Positions 47,752 through 57,320 of a stretch of DNA of 64,000 nt are shown piece by piece. Made by a program: the position numbers and the translations under genes. Within the stretch, counting starts at the first letter, position 1, and each line of letters opens with the position of its first letter. Source of the stretch: Leptospira ellinghausenii (GTDB lineage: Bacteria > Spirochaetota > Leptospiria > Leptospirales > Leptospiraceae); assembly GCF_003114815.1 (NCBI RefSeq), contig NZ_BFAZ01000006.1, positions 62,001 to 126,000 of the forward strand. Reading direction: 5' to 3'. The notes under the pieces are model-generated. The model was given only the letters and a program-made list of their open reading frames with translations, was not told where the DNA came from and did not search any database.

Positions 47752-48378
47752 ATGAAAGCATTTACGAAATTAAAAGGCATCGCAGCCTTACTTGACAAAG
47801 CAAACGTAGACACAGACCAAATCATCCCCAAACAATTCCTTCGCAAAATCGAAAGGTCTGGGTTTGGACAACATTTGTTTCATGATTGGAGATTTCTGGA
47901 CGATGCAGGCCAAAAGCCAAATCCTGATTTTGTCCTCAATGCACCTAGATACCAAGGGGCAAACATCCTCGTCACTCGAGACAATTTTGGATGTGGATCT
48001 TCTCGTGAACACGCACCTTGGGCATTAGAAGACTACGGGTTTCGTGCTATCCTTTCGCCTTCTTACGCGGATATCTTTTACAATAACTGCTTTAAGAATG
48101 GAATGTTACCGATTGTTTTACCAGAAGCGCAAATCGAAGAAATTTTCCAAACAATCGACAAAAAACCTGGTGCCAATTTGGAAATCGATTTAGAAAACCA
48201 AGTTGTGATCACAGAAGAAGGGAAAAAATACCCCTTCGAAGTAGATGCCTTCCGAAAACATTGCCTACTCAATGGTTTGGACGACATTGGTCTTACCCTC
48301 CAAAAAGCAGATTTTATTCAAAAATTTGAAGAAAAGAACCAAAAAGATGTTCCCTGGTTGTACAGGAAGAGTGTATAA
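47752..48378 (+). CDS. leuD: 3-isopropylmalate dehydratase small subunit LeuD
   Basis: 208 aa, the usual LeuD length. [13 protein letters not shown] and [13 protein letters not shown] are the conserved LeuD substrate-recognition motifs. It completes the heterodimeric isomerase with LeuC. It lies 1 bp after leuC and 8 bp before the FKBP gene. Confidence 0.96.
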   Translation: MKAFTKLKGIAALLDKANVDTDQIIPKQFLRKIERSGFGQHLFHDWRFLDDAGQKPNPDFVLNAPRYQGANILVTRDNFGCGSSREHAPWALEDYGFRAILSPSYADIFYNNCFKNGMLPIVLPEAQIEEIFQTIDKKPGANLEIDLENQVVITEEGKKYPFEVDAFRKHCLLNGLDDIGLTLQKADFIQKFEEKNQKDVPWLYRKSV

Positions 48379-48386
48379 TTAGCCAC

Positions 48387-48764
48387 ATGAAACAGTTATT
48401 TTTAACTCTCAGTTTATTACTATTCGTGACAGGACTTTCTGCAGACGAACTTCTTATCCAGGACACCAAACAAGGATTAGGGAAAGAAGCGATCCGTGGA
48501 ACGACAGTGGTGGTTCACTATACGGGAAAACTTACCAATGGAAAGGTATTTGATTCTTCTGTCGACAGAGGGGAACCATTTAGTTTTCAGTTGGGACAAG
48601 GCCAAGTGATCCAAGGTTGGGAACGGGGTATTGTCGGTATGAAGGAAGGTGGAAAACGTAAACTAACCATTCCACCAAAGTTTGGATACGGTGACAGAGC
48701 TGTGGGTCCAATCCCTGCCAACTCTACACTTGTGTTTGATGTTGAGTTAATTAAAGTTAAATAA
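48387..48764 (+). CDS. Exported FKBP-type peptidyl-prolyl isomerase
   Basis: 125 aa. The signal peptide (about 1-18) ends in LSADE. The single FKBP domain shows VVVHYTGKLTNGKVFDSS, GQVIQGWERGIVGMKEG and GYGDRAVGPIPANSTLVF, all active-site stretches. It probably works in the periplasm. Its stop codon abuts the start of the following gene. Confidence 0.93.
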   Translation: MKQLFLTLSLLLFVTGLSADELLIQDTKQGLGKEAIRGTTVVVHYTGKLTNGKVFDSSVDRGEPFSFQLGQGQVIQGWERGIVGMKEGGKRKLTIPPKFGYGDRAVGPIPANSTLVFDVELIKVK

Positions 48765-49766
48765 ATGATAGATCCAATTTCCAAAGGGATTGATGACTTT
48801 GGCAACAGTTTGTTGCAAGCGCTTAACAATGTACAAGGTATCTTTGGAAAGGAACTTTCCGTTGCCAAACCGATTAAAGACAATGTCTTACAGTTGATTG
48901 GCAACACTCCACTTATCAGATTGAATCGCATTGGTTCCGAGTATTCGGGAGTACAGTTTTATTTAAAGGCCGAGTTTTTAAACCCTACTGGTTCTGCTAA
49001 GGATCGAACTGCCATTGCGATGGTCTTAGATGCCGAGAAACGTGGAAAATTAAAGAAAGGAATGCCCATTATCCTTTCCGGTGCTGGTTCTTCCTCCGTT
49101 AGTTTCACATGGATTGGAAAGGTGAAAGGTTACCCTGTTTATTGCCTTGTTCCACTCACGACCTCTCCCGAACGTGTCCAACTCCTCAGGAGTTACGGTG
49201 CAGAAGTGACTGTGACAAATGAATCCGATCCTTTGAAGTTAACGGAACTCGCGGAAGGAAAGTCAAAAAAAATGGGTGGTTATTTGCCTGATGAGTTGGA
49301 AAACCCAGCCAATCCCAATTTTCATTTTAAAACAACAGGTCCAGAAATTTGGCGTGATTTACAAGGGAAGGTAGGTGCTGTGATCTCTGCACCTGGTTCT
49401 GGTGGTGCGATTACGGGAATAGGTCGTTACTTGAAGTCACAAGACAGAAGGGTTAAGGTCATCATCGCTGGAAAACAAAACTCACCTTTTATGGAATATG
49501 GAAAAACAGACAATCCAAAAGAACGTGAAAGGATCCGTCTTCCTGCAGTTTATGATCCAAAACTCATTGATCATTATTTCCATGTGACAAAAGACGAAGC
49601 CTTACACCTGCAAGCTGACTTATATGAAAAAGAAGGGATTTTTGCTGGTCTTACCACTGGTACTGTGATTACAGGTGCCCTTCGTTTTTCTGAAACACTT
49701 TCGGAATCAGAAAAAAATGAAAGAAACCCATTTAATATTGTGATTTTATCCCCTGATAGGGATTAG
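48765..49766 (+). CDS. Cysteine synthase-like PLP enzyme with altered substrate loop
   Basis: 333 aa, fold type II PLP family. Lys79 in NPTGSAKDR is the Schiff-base residue and PGSGGAITG is the phosphate loop. About 40 extra residues precede the core. The family's asparagine loop TSGNTG is replaced here by LSGAGSSS (104-111), which lacks the substrate-binding Asn and Thr. The call is therefore a CysK/CBS relative that may not make cysteine. It overlaps the convergent patatin gene by 4 bp. Confidence 0.8.
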   Translation: MIDPISKGIDDFGNSLLQALNNVQGIFGKELSVAKPIKDNVLQLIGNTPLIRLNRIGSEYSGVQFYLKAEFLNPTGSAKDRTAIAMVLDAEKRGKLKKGMPIILSGAGSSSVSFTWIGKVKGYPVYCLVPLTTSPERVQLLRSYGAEVTVTNESDPLKLTELAEGKSKKMGGYLPDELENPANPNFHFKTTGPEIWRDLQGKVGAVISAPGSGGAITGIGRYLKSQDRRVKVIIAGKQNSPFMEYGKTDNPKERERIRLPAVYDPKLIDHYFHVTKDEALHLQADLYEKEGIFAGLTTGTVITGALRFSETLSESEKNERNPFNIVILSPDRD

Positions 49767-51469
49767 TTTTTTTCGCTAAACAGTTGTTTGATTTCTTCGA
49801 GTGAACTTTTCGTCACTGTTTCACCGAGTTCAATAAACTCCTTACTCCTCCAAAATTCAAACCAATTTGAATTGGGGAGGATCGGATTTAAATACACATC
49901 TGCTTCCTGAGCGCTATATTTACCAATACGATATTGCAACGAATACAAACTGTTCACAATGATATCGAGTACATTTAAGTTGAGGAGTTTGTTTGTTTTC
50001 ATTTCATCTTTGGAACTCGGCATGGAGTTAATTGCGATGATTTTTTGGATCCCTTCTTGGGTCAGTGCAGAAACGGGAAGTGGGTTCACAATTCCCCCGT
50101 CTACATAGGTTTTTCCATTTTCTTGGGGTTGGGGTACAAATACTCCTGGGATGGAGATACTTGCCATGACAGCATCCAATACCTTTCCTTCCGATAATAC
50201 AATTTCTTGTCTTGTTGAGATATCACAACTAATGAGCCTTAACTTGATCGGTAAATCATCAAAGTACAAATCACCTAAGTATTTTTCGAGAAGTGTTCGA
50301 ACATGTTTTCCATGGAGTAAACCTTGGCCTGGAAAGGATAAGTCTACTAGTTTGAACATTTTAAACAGGCTATCAATTTCTCCGAGTAAGGGAAGGATTC
50401 CTTTGTAACCTAGGCCACTGGCCCAAAATGCACCGATGATAGCGCCAATACTTGTTCCTGCGATCATGTCTGGAATGATACCTTCTTCTTCCATCACCTT
50501 CATGATCCCAACTTGTGCAAGGCCGAGAGCAGCTCCTCCACCAAGAGCAACTCCCATCTCTACCCCTGAAAGTTCTCTTGCTTTCCTACGAATAAAAATA
50601 TCCCATTTGCCGTGGTCTAGGATATCCCTGATATTTGTTTCGTGGTAGAGGATTTGATTTTCTTTTGCATCTTTCGTGATCGAATCACAAAGATTTGATT
50701 CTACATCTTTGGAAACAAAGTTTTCAATATGGTCAGCTTCATCTAGTAACAGTTGTTTGAGTTCAGTTTCTGTGTCAGGAAATACTTCTAAAAAAATAAA
50801 GGAATGGCTCGCATAATGTTTGCCTAAGGTTTCTTTGATGCGGTCTGCATCTTTGAATTTGTAAGATTTCGCATGAGGAGCAGACGGATTTCCATTTTGG
50901 CCAAAATGTAAGATGACTGCTTTTTTACCTGATTCCCTTTCAATGCTCGTTACCAGTTCATCGGAAAACCTGTCTTTTGCGATTGGATCGGAATGGACAA
51001 GGCACACCACCGAATTGCGAAAGTATTCTTTTCCACCTAACAGTTCTCCGCGTAAGGATTTTGTCAGCATTTTGGAAAAGGTGATGGATAGGTAGGGGAT
51101 TTTTTGAATTAATTTTTGGAATTCTGATTGGGATAAAACCAAAAATCTGGATTCCGTGAGGGTAACAGCCGTATGGTAGTGTTTTTCTCCCGTTAATAGA
51201 GCTTGGATTCCAAAATATTCCCCTTTTTTTAAGTATTGAACTTCTTCTTCCCGTTTGCCTTCTCCTTTTTTGGGGAGAAACAATTTGATACCACCAGAAA
51301 GAATTAAAAATAAACTTCGATCACTATCACCAGCTGTGAAAAGGATTTCGTCACGTTCCCTTTCCACAATGTGAACTGACTCAGCCACCCAAGTTTTTTC
51401 TTTTTTCGAAAGACTGCGGAATAGGGGTAAACTTGAAACGAGGTGGATTTTGCCTTCAAGATCTTTCAT
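49763..51469 (-). CDS. Cyclic-nucleotide-binding patatin-like phospholipase
   Basis: 568 aa from the ATG at 51469, which has GGAAAAGG upstream; a TTG at 51496 would add nine residues. An N-terminal cNMP-binding domain (about 5-125) includes FGIQALLTGEKHYHTAVT. A middle domain of unknown role (about 145-290) is followed by a patatin domain (about 300-480): oxyanion GGGAALGLAQVG, nucleophile Ser in GTSIGAI, and the catalytic Asp in VDGGIVNP. It resembles RssA/NTE-type lipases, so ligand-controlled phospholipase activity at the membrane is likely. It converges on the PLP enzyme gene. Confidence 0.88.
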   Translation of the reverse strand: MKDLEGKIHLVSSLPLFRSLSKKEKTWVAESVHIVERERDEILFTAGDSDRSLFLILSGGIKLFLPKKGEGKREEEVQYLKKGEYFGIQALLTGEKHYHTAVTLTESRFLVLSQSEFQKLIQKIPYLSITFSKMLTKSLRGELLGGKEYFRNSVVCLVHSDPIAKDRFSDELVTSIERESGKKAVILHFGQNGNPSAPHAKSYKFKDADRIKETLGKHYASHSFIFLEVFPDTETELKQLLLDEADHIENFVSKDVESNLCDSITKDAKENQILYHETNIRDILDHGKWDIFIRRKARELSGVEMGVALGGGAALGLAQVGIMKVMEEEGIIPDMIAGTSIGAIIGAFWASGLGYKGILPLLGEIDSLFKMFKLVDLSFPGQGLLHGKHVRTLLEKYLGDLYFDDLPIKLRLISCDISTRQEIVLSEGKVLDAVMASISIPGVFVPQPQENGKTYVDGGIVNPLPVSALTQEGIQKIIAINSMPSSKDEMKTNKLLNLNVLDIIVNSLYSLQYRIGKYSAQEADVYLNPILPNSNWFEFWRSKEFIELGETVTKSSLEEIKQLFSEKN

Positions 51470-51546
51470 AGGGTGCCTTTTCCACCAGTGTTTCAAAAAG
51501 GAAGGGAAGAGAAATTGAGAATTTTTAAGTTTTTCAAAAAATTTCG

Positions 51547-51591
51547 TTGACTACTTATATGTTAAGTAGTAACTGTTTGTATAGCAAACAG
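51547..51591 (+). promoter_or_regulatory. recN promoter with LexA box and a second palindrome
   Basis: A -35-like TTGACT lies at 51547-51552. Two perfect palindromes follow: CTACTTA-tatgt-TAAGTAG at 51551-51569 and CTGTTTG-tatag-CAAACAG at 51573-51591. The second contains TTTG-N5-CAAA, the known LexA recognition site of Leptospira, and ends nine bases before the recN ATG with the ribosome site AGGAG straddling its end. The two centres are 22 bp apart. Confidence 0.8.
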
Positions 51592-51599
51592 GAGTCTAT

Positions 51600-53309
51600 A
51601 TGATCACACATTTGAAAATTAAGGATTTTGCCCTTTTTGAATCTCTTGAACTTTCCCTTTCGGAGGGTTTGTCTGTCTTCACTGGAGAATCTGGTGCTGG
51701 AAAATCTTTAATTTTCGATGCATTGGCTTCGCTATTTGGTGGTAGGTGTTCCACGGCCAATATTCGGCAAGGGAAGGATCGTTATTCCTTACAAGCCGTT
51801 TTATCCCTCACCGGTCAAAACCAAACGAAAGATTATTTAATGGAACAGGGGTTTCGTTATACTGGTGATGAAATTGTCATCACTAAGGAACTAATGAAAG
51901 ATGGAAAGGCAAGAGTAAAAATCGGTGAGAGTCTTGCTTCCACCACTCATTTACGAGAACTCGGCAAAACGATGGCAGAGATCCATTGCCAAAACGAACA
52001 ACTTTTTCTTTTAGAAAAATCCAACCAATTGGAATTTCTCGACCGATTTGGAAATTTGGAGTCCCTGAAATTTAAGTTCAAATCTGCTTTACAACAATAT
52101 CGCCATTGGAAACAAAAACTTTCTGATTTTGAAGAAACACGGAAAACAATGTTAAAACGAAAGGAAATTTTAGAATATGAAGTGGAAGAAATTGAGACAA
52201 TTGCTCCGAAAGACGGAGAAGAAGAAAGCCTAAGTTCCGAAGAAAGTTTACTCGCTAACGGCGAAAAATTAGCAGAAAACTATCGTTTGGTGTTGGAAGA
52301 ACTTTCGGAAAAGGAAAATTCGATTCTCAAAGTATTCCCAAGTCTCATCCATGCCATTCAAAAAGTAACCATTCTCATCCCTGAAAAAAGAGACATGTTA
52401 GAGGAATGGGAAGAGGTGTATGACAGACTTAAGTCACTGAAGTCTGTCATACGTGAAGAAGAGGAAGAATTATTTTTCAGTCCCGAAAGGTTGGATATGG
52501 TACAAGCACGGCTCCAAGACCTTAAAAAATTGAAGAAAAAGTACAATGGAAGCATTGGAGAAATCAACCAACTTTTGGAGGAAAAAAAATCAGAACTAGA
52601 ACGTTGGAAAGAACAAGCAGGTGATGAAGATTTTTTACGAATCAAAAAAGACCAATGTTTGGCGGAACTCAAAGAATTAGGTTTCCAACTTTCTAAGTTA
52701 AGAAGGAATGCCATATCACAATTCGAAGAGGAAGTACAAAGGGAAATGGTTGATTTAGGTCTGGAAGGAGGAAAACTCCAAGTGGTCCTTCGATGGGAGG
52801 AAAATCCAGAGGGTGAGGTAGAGGAAGGATCTAAGTCCTATTTTCTTTCAGAAACAGGACTTGACCAAATCGAATTCTATTTCAGTGCCAACCCAGGAGA
52901 AAAACCTCGACCACTCCGAAAAGTAGCCTCTGGTGGTGAACTTTCTCGGGTGATGCTTGCACTGCGCAGTGTCCTTGGCAAACAAGCACCTTCTCCACAA
53001 ATGTTGGTTTTGGACGAAGTGGATACAGGACTTGGAGGCGAAGCAGCAGAGGCAATGGCCACAAAGCTTAAAAAACTAGCACGAAATTCACAAATCCTGC
53101 TCATCACGCACACCCAACAGGTGGCAGCGGCGGGAGACCACCAAATTAAGATCGAAAAACGGCAAGAAGGTGGTCGAACTGTCTCGGAAGCTTCGGTTTT
53201 GGATTTTGAAGAGAGGAAACGGGAACTTGCTCGGATGATTGGGGGAAAACAGGTGACCTCGGCTGTCCTCAAAGCAGCAACTGACCTTTTGATGAAAAAA
53301 GCTGGTTAG
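51600..53309 (+). CDS. recN: DNA repair protein RecN
   Basis: 569 aa SMC-like ATPase, the normal length. Walker A GESGAGKS is at 29-36; a long coiled-coil arm (about 155-370) rich in Glu, Lys and Leu separates it from the C-terminal signature VASGGELSRVMLALR and Walker B LVLDEVDTGLGG. RecN acts at double-strand breaks. A LexA box directly upstream puts it under SOS control. Confidence 0.96.
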   Translation: MITHLKIKDFALFESLELSLSEGLSVFTGESGAGKSLIFDALASLFGGRCSTANIRQGKDRYSLQAVLSLTGQNQTKDYLMEQGFRYTGDEIVITKELMKDGKARVKIGESLASTTHLRELGKTMAEIHCQNEQLFLLEKSNQLEFLDRFGNLESLKFKFKSALQQYRHWKQKLSDFEETRKTMLKRKEILEYEVEEIETIAPKDGEEESLSSEESLLANGEKLAENYRLVLEELSEKENSILKVFPSLIHAIQKVTILIPEKRDMLEEWEEVYDRLKSLKSVIREEEEELFFSPERLDMVQARLQDLKKLKKKYNGSIGEINQLLEEKKSELERWKEQAGDEDFLRIKKDQCLAELKELGFQLSKLRRNAISQFEEEVQREMVDLGLEGGKLQVVLRWEENPEGEVEEGSKSYFLSETGLDQIEFYFSANPGEKPRPLRKVASGGELSRVMLALRSVLGKQAPSPQMLVLDEVDTGLGGEAAEAMATKLKKLARNSQILLITHTQQVAAAGDHQIKIEKRQEGGRTVSEASVLDFEERKRELARMIGGKQVTSAVLKAATDLLMKKAG

Positions 53310-53384
53310 TCCTTTAAAAATAGTATTTGGCGAAAAAGGGAAGACTGAAAACTCTATTCGTAATCCTTCAATGGGGTCTCATTC

Positions 53385-54002
53385 ATGTCTTTTCCTTTCG
53401 CTAAATCAGATTCAATCATTTCATCGGTTCCTCCACAAACCATTCCCATCTTGATCATTTTTGTATCCATCGTTGGTTTTACCATCATCGTGGAACGACT
53501 TGTGTATTATTGGAGATTAAAAAGTATCCCACAAGATCACTTTCGTCGGGTAAGAGAACTTGCCAGAGAAGGTAAGTGGGATGATGCTAAAGATGTCCTA
53601 ACACAAGATGTACAATCTCCCGCTGCAATCTTACTCCGAATGGCCTTTGATTTAAAACGCCGCGGTGTATCGTTTTGGGAAGAGGATATCAAACAAGAGG
53701 GATTCCGCCAAATTTATTTGATGGAACGTTATCTCACTGGACTTGGGACCATTGCAACCATTGCACCTTTGTTAGGAGTTCTAGGAACTGTGATTGGTAT
53801 CGTAAGGTCCTTTGCAGAAGGTGCAGGAACACAAGGTGCAGAAGTGGGAATCTCGGAAGCCCTCATCACGACTGCGATGGGTCTTGGAATTGCCATTCCT
53901 GCTTATATTTTTTATAATGTTTTTTCTAGAATGAAGGAAGAAAAAATTACGGAAATGGAAAACGTAACAGATTTAGTTCTTCCTCATTTGAACAAACGAT
54001 AA
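53385..54002 (+). CDS. ExbB/TolQ/MotA-family proton channel protein
   Basis: 205 aa with three predicted membrane helices (about 20-40, 115-140, 155-180). The conserved part LGTIATIAPLLGVLGTVIGIV and the following GISEALITTAMGLGIAIP match the ExbB/TolQ core. Together with the ExbD-type partner encoded 6 bp downstream it forms a proton-driven motor that energises an outer-membrane process. The identity as ExbB rather than TolQ is not decided. Confidence 0.92.
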   Translation: MSFPFAKSDSIISSVPPQTIPILIIFVSIVGFTIIVERLVYYWRLKSIPQDHFRRVRELAREGKWDDAKDVLTQDVQSPAAILLRMAFDLKRRGVSFWEEDIKQEGFRQIYLMERYLTGLGTIATIAPLLGVLGTVIGIVRSFAEGAGTQGAEVGISEALITTAMGLGIAIPAYIFYNVFSRMKEEKITEMENVTDLVLPHLNKR

Positions 54003-54008
54003 CAAAAA

Positions 54009-54440
54009 ATGAAATTTCGTAAAACGACAAAGTCATTTAATAATATCGAACTTGCACCGCTAATCGATGTAATTTCTTTTATCGTAATATACTTTCTGAT
54101 GAATGCAACGTTGGAAAAAAATACAGCTTTAAAAGTGGAATTGCCAAGGTCATCCAGTGTTGCAAAAGAAAAACAAAAAGATGAACTAGTCATCACTGTT
54201 GATAAACAGGGTAAAATTTATTTGGATCAAAATTCCGAACCAGTTCCTTTAGAAAGTCTGACGGAAAAAATCAATGGGTTTTTGGGACCTGAAAAAGAGA
54301 GAGATCCAAAGAAAAACAAAGTGATCATTCGCGGAGATGGTGGTGCTTCCTACCAAGTTGTTGTTAAAGTGATTGATGCAGTGAATGCTGCAGGTGTTAG
54401 TCGCTTTAACCTAGCAATGGTAAAAGGCACTACTAAGTAA
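54009..54440 (+). CDS. ExbD/TolR-family protein
   Basis: 143 aa. One N-terminal membrane helix (about 17-35) carries the conserved proton-path Asp in [17 protein letters not shown]. The periplasmic domain ends in [20 protein letters not shown], typical of ExbD/TolR. It is the partner of the channel protein encoded just upstream, and the bamA gene follows after 3 bases. Confidence 0.93.
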   Translation: MKFRKTTKSFNNIELAPLIDVISFIVIYFLMNATLEKNTALKVELPRSSSVAKEKQKDELVITVDKQGKIYLDQNSEPVPLESLTEKINGFLGPEKERDPKKNKVIIRGDGGASYQVVVKVIDAVNAAGVSRFNLAMVKGTTK

Positions 54441-54443
54441 TTT

Positions 54444-57320
54444 TTGAAACTTCGTAAAAATTTAAAATACCTTAGTCTATTTGTATTTTCTTTGCTTTTG
54501 ATAACATCAGCAGAGTGGGTATCCCTATGGTCTAACCGCTCTATATTTATCGATAAAGTCATTACAAAAATAGAATTTAAAGGAAACATCAATACATCTT
54601 CGGATGATATTTTAGAATTAATGGATATGAGACCTGGGATCCAACTTTCTCAGGGTTTACTCAATGCGGACATGCGTGCATTGTTTGTTTCTGGTTTTTT
54701 TTACCACATCGACATCCAAGGGGAAGCAGATGGTGATGGAGTTAAAATCTTAGTTCTAGTAAAAGAACGACCTAGGGTAAAAGATATTGATTTTATAGGT
54801 GCTGATGAAGTTTTCCCTTCCGACCTCAGAGATAAAATTCCATTGAAGGAAAACGAGGTCATTACTCCGAAGAAAGTGACACTTTCAAAGGAAGTGATTT
54901 TGAAAAAATACCGAGATGAAGGTTTTTTTCTAGCCTATGTACGTTTTGAAACGGAACCAGTGAATCCGGAAACAAACACGGTTAAGGTGAAGTTTATTAT
55001 TGATGAGGGTGAAGAAATACCTGTCAGTAAAATTAATATCTTTGGAAATAATGAAATCGATACATACGATATCCAAGGCATAATGGATTTAAAGGAAAGT
55101 GGTATCATTGAATCTGGTGTATTCAAAGAATCTGCTTTTGAATCAGACAAACAAAAAATTGCTGCCTATTTAAAATCGAAGGGATATGTAGACGCAGAAA
55201 TTAGTAATGAAGGTACAAACTGGGAAATCCGTTGGGAAAATCCCAAGAAAAAAGATAAACGTGTTGTCATTGTTAATTTTAAGATCATCGAAGGTGAACA
55301 ATACTTTTATAACGGTTATACAACGAATCACGACTTAACCATTGCTCCCAATGGGATGCCACAGTTTTTAAATAAAGAAAACAATCCGATTGGAACTCCG
55401 AAGGAAGAGTGGTCTCCTGTTTACCCGGTCAAGTTTTTAGAAGATCAGTTTGAATTTGCTCCTGCCGATGTGGGAGAGGTATTCGATGAAACAAAATTTC
55501 AAAAGGATAGATCCTCAATTAACGAAGCATATTCGGCAAAAGGATATTTATTTGCTCAGGTAATCCCACGAAGAAAAGTCGTAGAACTTAGTGATGGATC
55601 ATTGTCACGTTATGAGAATTGTGATAAAAGAGGAAATCCAGATGCAATCGCTGATTGTAATGAAGAATACAATCGTTTGAATGTTGCTAGACTCAGAAAA
55701 ATATATGAAGAAAATCCTAAGTTACGTGGTAAAAAATTCATTCACGTAGATTTTACGATCCGTGAAAATAATTTAGCATTCATCGAAAATATCATCATTA
55801 AGGGAAATAAAAAAACCCAAGACCGAGTGATTCGACGCGAATTATTGTTTAAACCCGGTGATTTATTTAACTCATCGCTTGTAAACCGTTCCAGGGAAAG
55901 GATCTTTAACTTAGGTTATTTCAAGGAAGTAAATTTTAATATGAGACCAGGTTCAGATGAAACGAAAATGAACCTGATCATCGAACTTGTAGAGCAACCA
56001 ACGGGAACTGTCTCGATGGGAGGTGGATACGGAACCATCACAGGCTTTTCCATCTTTACACAGTTAGGGGAAAATAACTTAAACGGATCTGGGCAACAAA
56101 TCACTGGAAGGGTAGAATTTGGTCCTATTCGGAGATACTTACAAATCTCTTGGACTGAACCATGGTTTATGGACAAACCTTGGTCCCTTACTCTTTCTGC
56201 CTTTTATTCCTCACGAACTCTGTTTGTGGGAGCCACCTCCATTACCGAAAATAACAACCAAGGGATTAAAGAAGTTGCTTCCTATGAAAGATCAGGGGTA
56301 GGAGTCAGTGCTGGTATTGGACACAGATTTCTCATTAACTGGACACATTTCCATCGTTATTCCCCATCGTTTTTTGCCTCTACTCGACCTACATCTCTTG
56401 TATCTGACCAAGTCCTTGCTGAAGTAGATCGCGGATGGCAATTTCGTTCGCAGTTAACGAATGGTATTGCTTATGATAGTCGTGATAACATTTTTAATTC
56501 AACACAAGGTTTCAATTTAATATTCTCCGTGGATAATGTCGGTCAGTTTTTGGGTGGAGAAAGTCATTTTGATCAGTTTAGTCCAATATTAGAATATTAT
56601 CATACATGGTTCGATTATACTTTTTTTGGTTTAATTCGAAAAAATGCGCTTAGAAGATGGAGGGTTGTCCAACAATTTAGGACTTCTTCCGTATTTACTT
56701 TTGAAAGAACACCTAAGTATCGAAACCAAGACAAGGAAAGGATTCCCTATATCCAAGTGCAAGATAGATTGTTTCTGGGAGGATACGAATCTTTACGAGG
56801 ATGGTTTTTTGACGATAAATATTATCCAGATGAGTGGAAAGATGGTGCCGCAAGTAGGGTTTTGTTTACTTCTGAATTAAGGTTTCCCATTGAACCAAGT
56901 TTATTATGGTTTGTTATCTTTTTTGATGCAGGTTCGATGTATGAGCAGATCAATCGTGCTGTTGGTGAACGAAAAGAGTTTTTTAAGAACTATGATAGTT
57001 TGGTTGCTACGCAAAGATCAACAGAACCAGTTGAAACATATTTATTTGAAAACTATAATTCTTTTGGTAAAAAAATCTACGATTCACCACTTGTTGTAAA
57101 CGATCCTGGTAATTTGGTTCTTTCGAGTAAAAATCTATCTATGTCAAACTTTCGTTTTTCTTGGGGTTTTGGTCTAAGGATCCAAATTCCAGTACTTCCA
57201 CTTAGGTTGTATTTTGCTCAGAAGATTCGGTATACAGGTGTTGAAGATAGACCTTTTGGATTATATCCCGATAATAATAGTTTCCAGTTTGTATTCGGAA
57301 TTGGGGACATGCGATTCTAA
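54444..57320 (+). CDS. bamA: Outer membrane assembly factor BamA (Omp85)
   Basis: 958 aa, TTG start, longer than E. coli BamA (about 810). A hydrophobic signal (about 7-24) leads to several POTRA domains (about 30-500), visible as repeated GNxxT/GNKKT strands such as FKGNINTSSDDILELMD and IKGNKKTQDRVIRRELL. The Omp85 barrel (about 510-958) contains GGYESLRGW and ends in a terminal Phe (IGDMRF). It inserts beta-barrels into the outer membrane. The extra length falls in the POTRA part, including an insertion near 295-420. Confidence 0.93.
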   Translation: MKLRKNLKYLSLFVFSLLLITSAEWVSLWSNRSIFIDKVITKIEFKGNINTSSDDILELMDMRPGIQLSQGLLNADMRALFVSGFFYHIDIQGEADGDGVKILVLVKERPRVKDIDFIGADEVFPSDLRDKIPLKENEVITPKKVTLSKEVILKKYRDEGFFLAYVRFETEPVNPETNTVKVKFIIDEGEEIPVSKINIFGNNEIDTYDIQGIMDLKESGIIESGVFKESAFESDKQKIAAYLKSKGYVDAEISNEGTNWEIRWENPKKKDKRVVIVNFKIIEGEQYFYNGYTTNHDLTIAPNGMPQFLNKENNPIGTPKEEWSPVYPVKFLEDQFEFAPADVGEVFDETKFQKDRSSINEAYSAKGYLFAQVIPRRKVVELSDGSLSRYENCDKRGNPDAIADCNEEYNRLNVARLRKIYEENPKLRGKKFIHVDFTIRENNLAFIENIIIKGNKKTQDRVIRRELLFKPGDLFNSSLVNRSRERIFNLGYFKEVNFNMRPGSDETKMNLIIELVEQPTGTVSMGGGYGTITGFSIFTQLGENNLNGSGQQITGRVEFGPIRRYLQISWTEPWFMDKPWSLTLSAFYSSRTLFVGATSITENNNQGIKEVASYERSGVGVSAGIGHRFLINWTHFHRYSPSFFASTRPTSLVSDQVLAEVDRGWQFRSQLTNGIAYDSRDNIFNSTQGFNLIFSVDNVGQFLGGESHFDQFSPILEYYHTWFDYTFFGLIRKNALRRWRVVQQFRTSSVFTFERTPKYRNQDKERIPYIQVQDRLFLGGYESLRGWFFDDKYYPDEWKDGAASRVLFTSELRFPIEPSLLWFVIFFDAGSMYEQINRAVGERKEFFKNYDSLVATQRSTEPVETYLFENYNSFGKKIYDSPLVVNDPGNLVLSSKNLSMSNFRFSWGFGLRIQIPVLPLRLYFAQKIRYTGVEDRPFGLYPDNNSFQFVFGIGDMRF

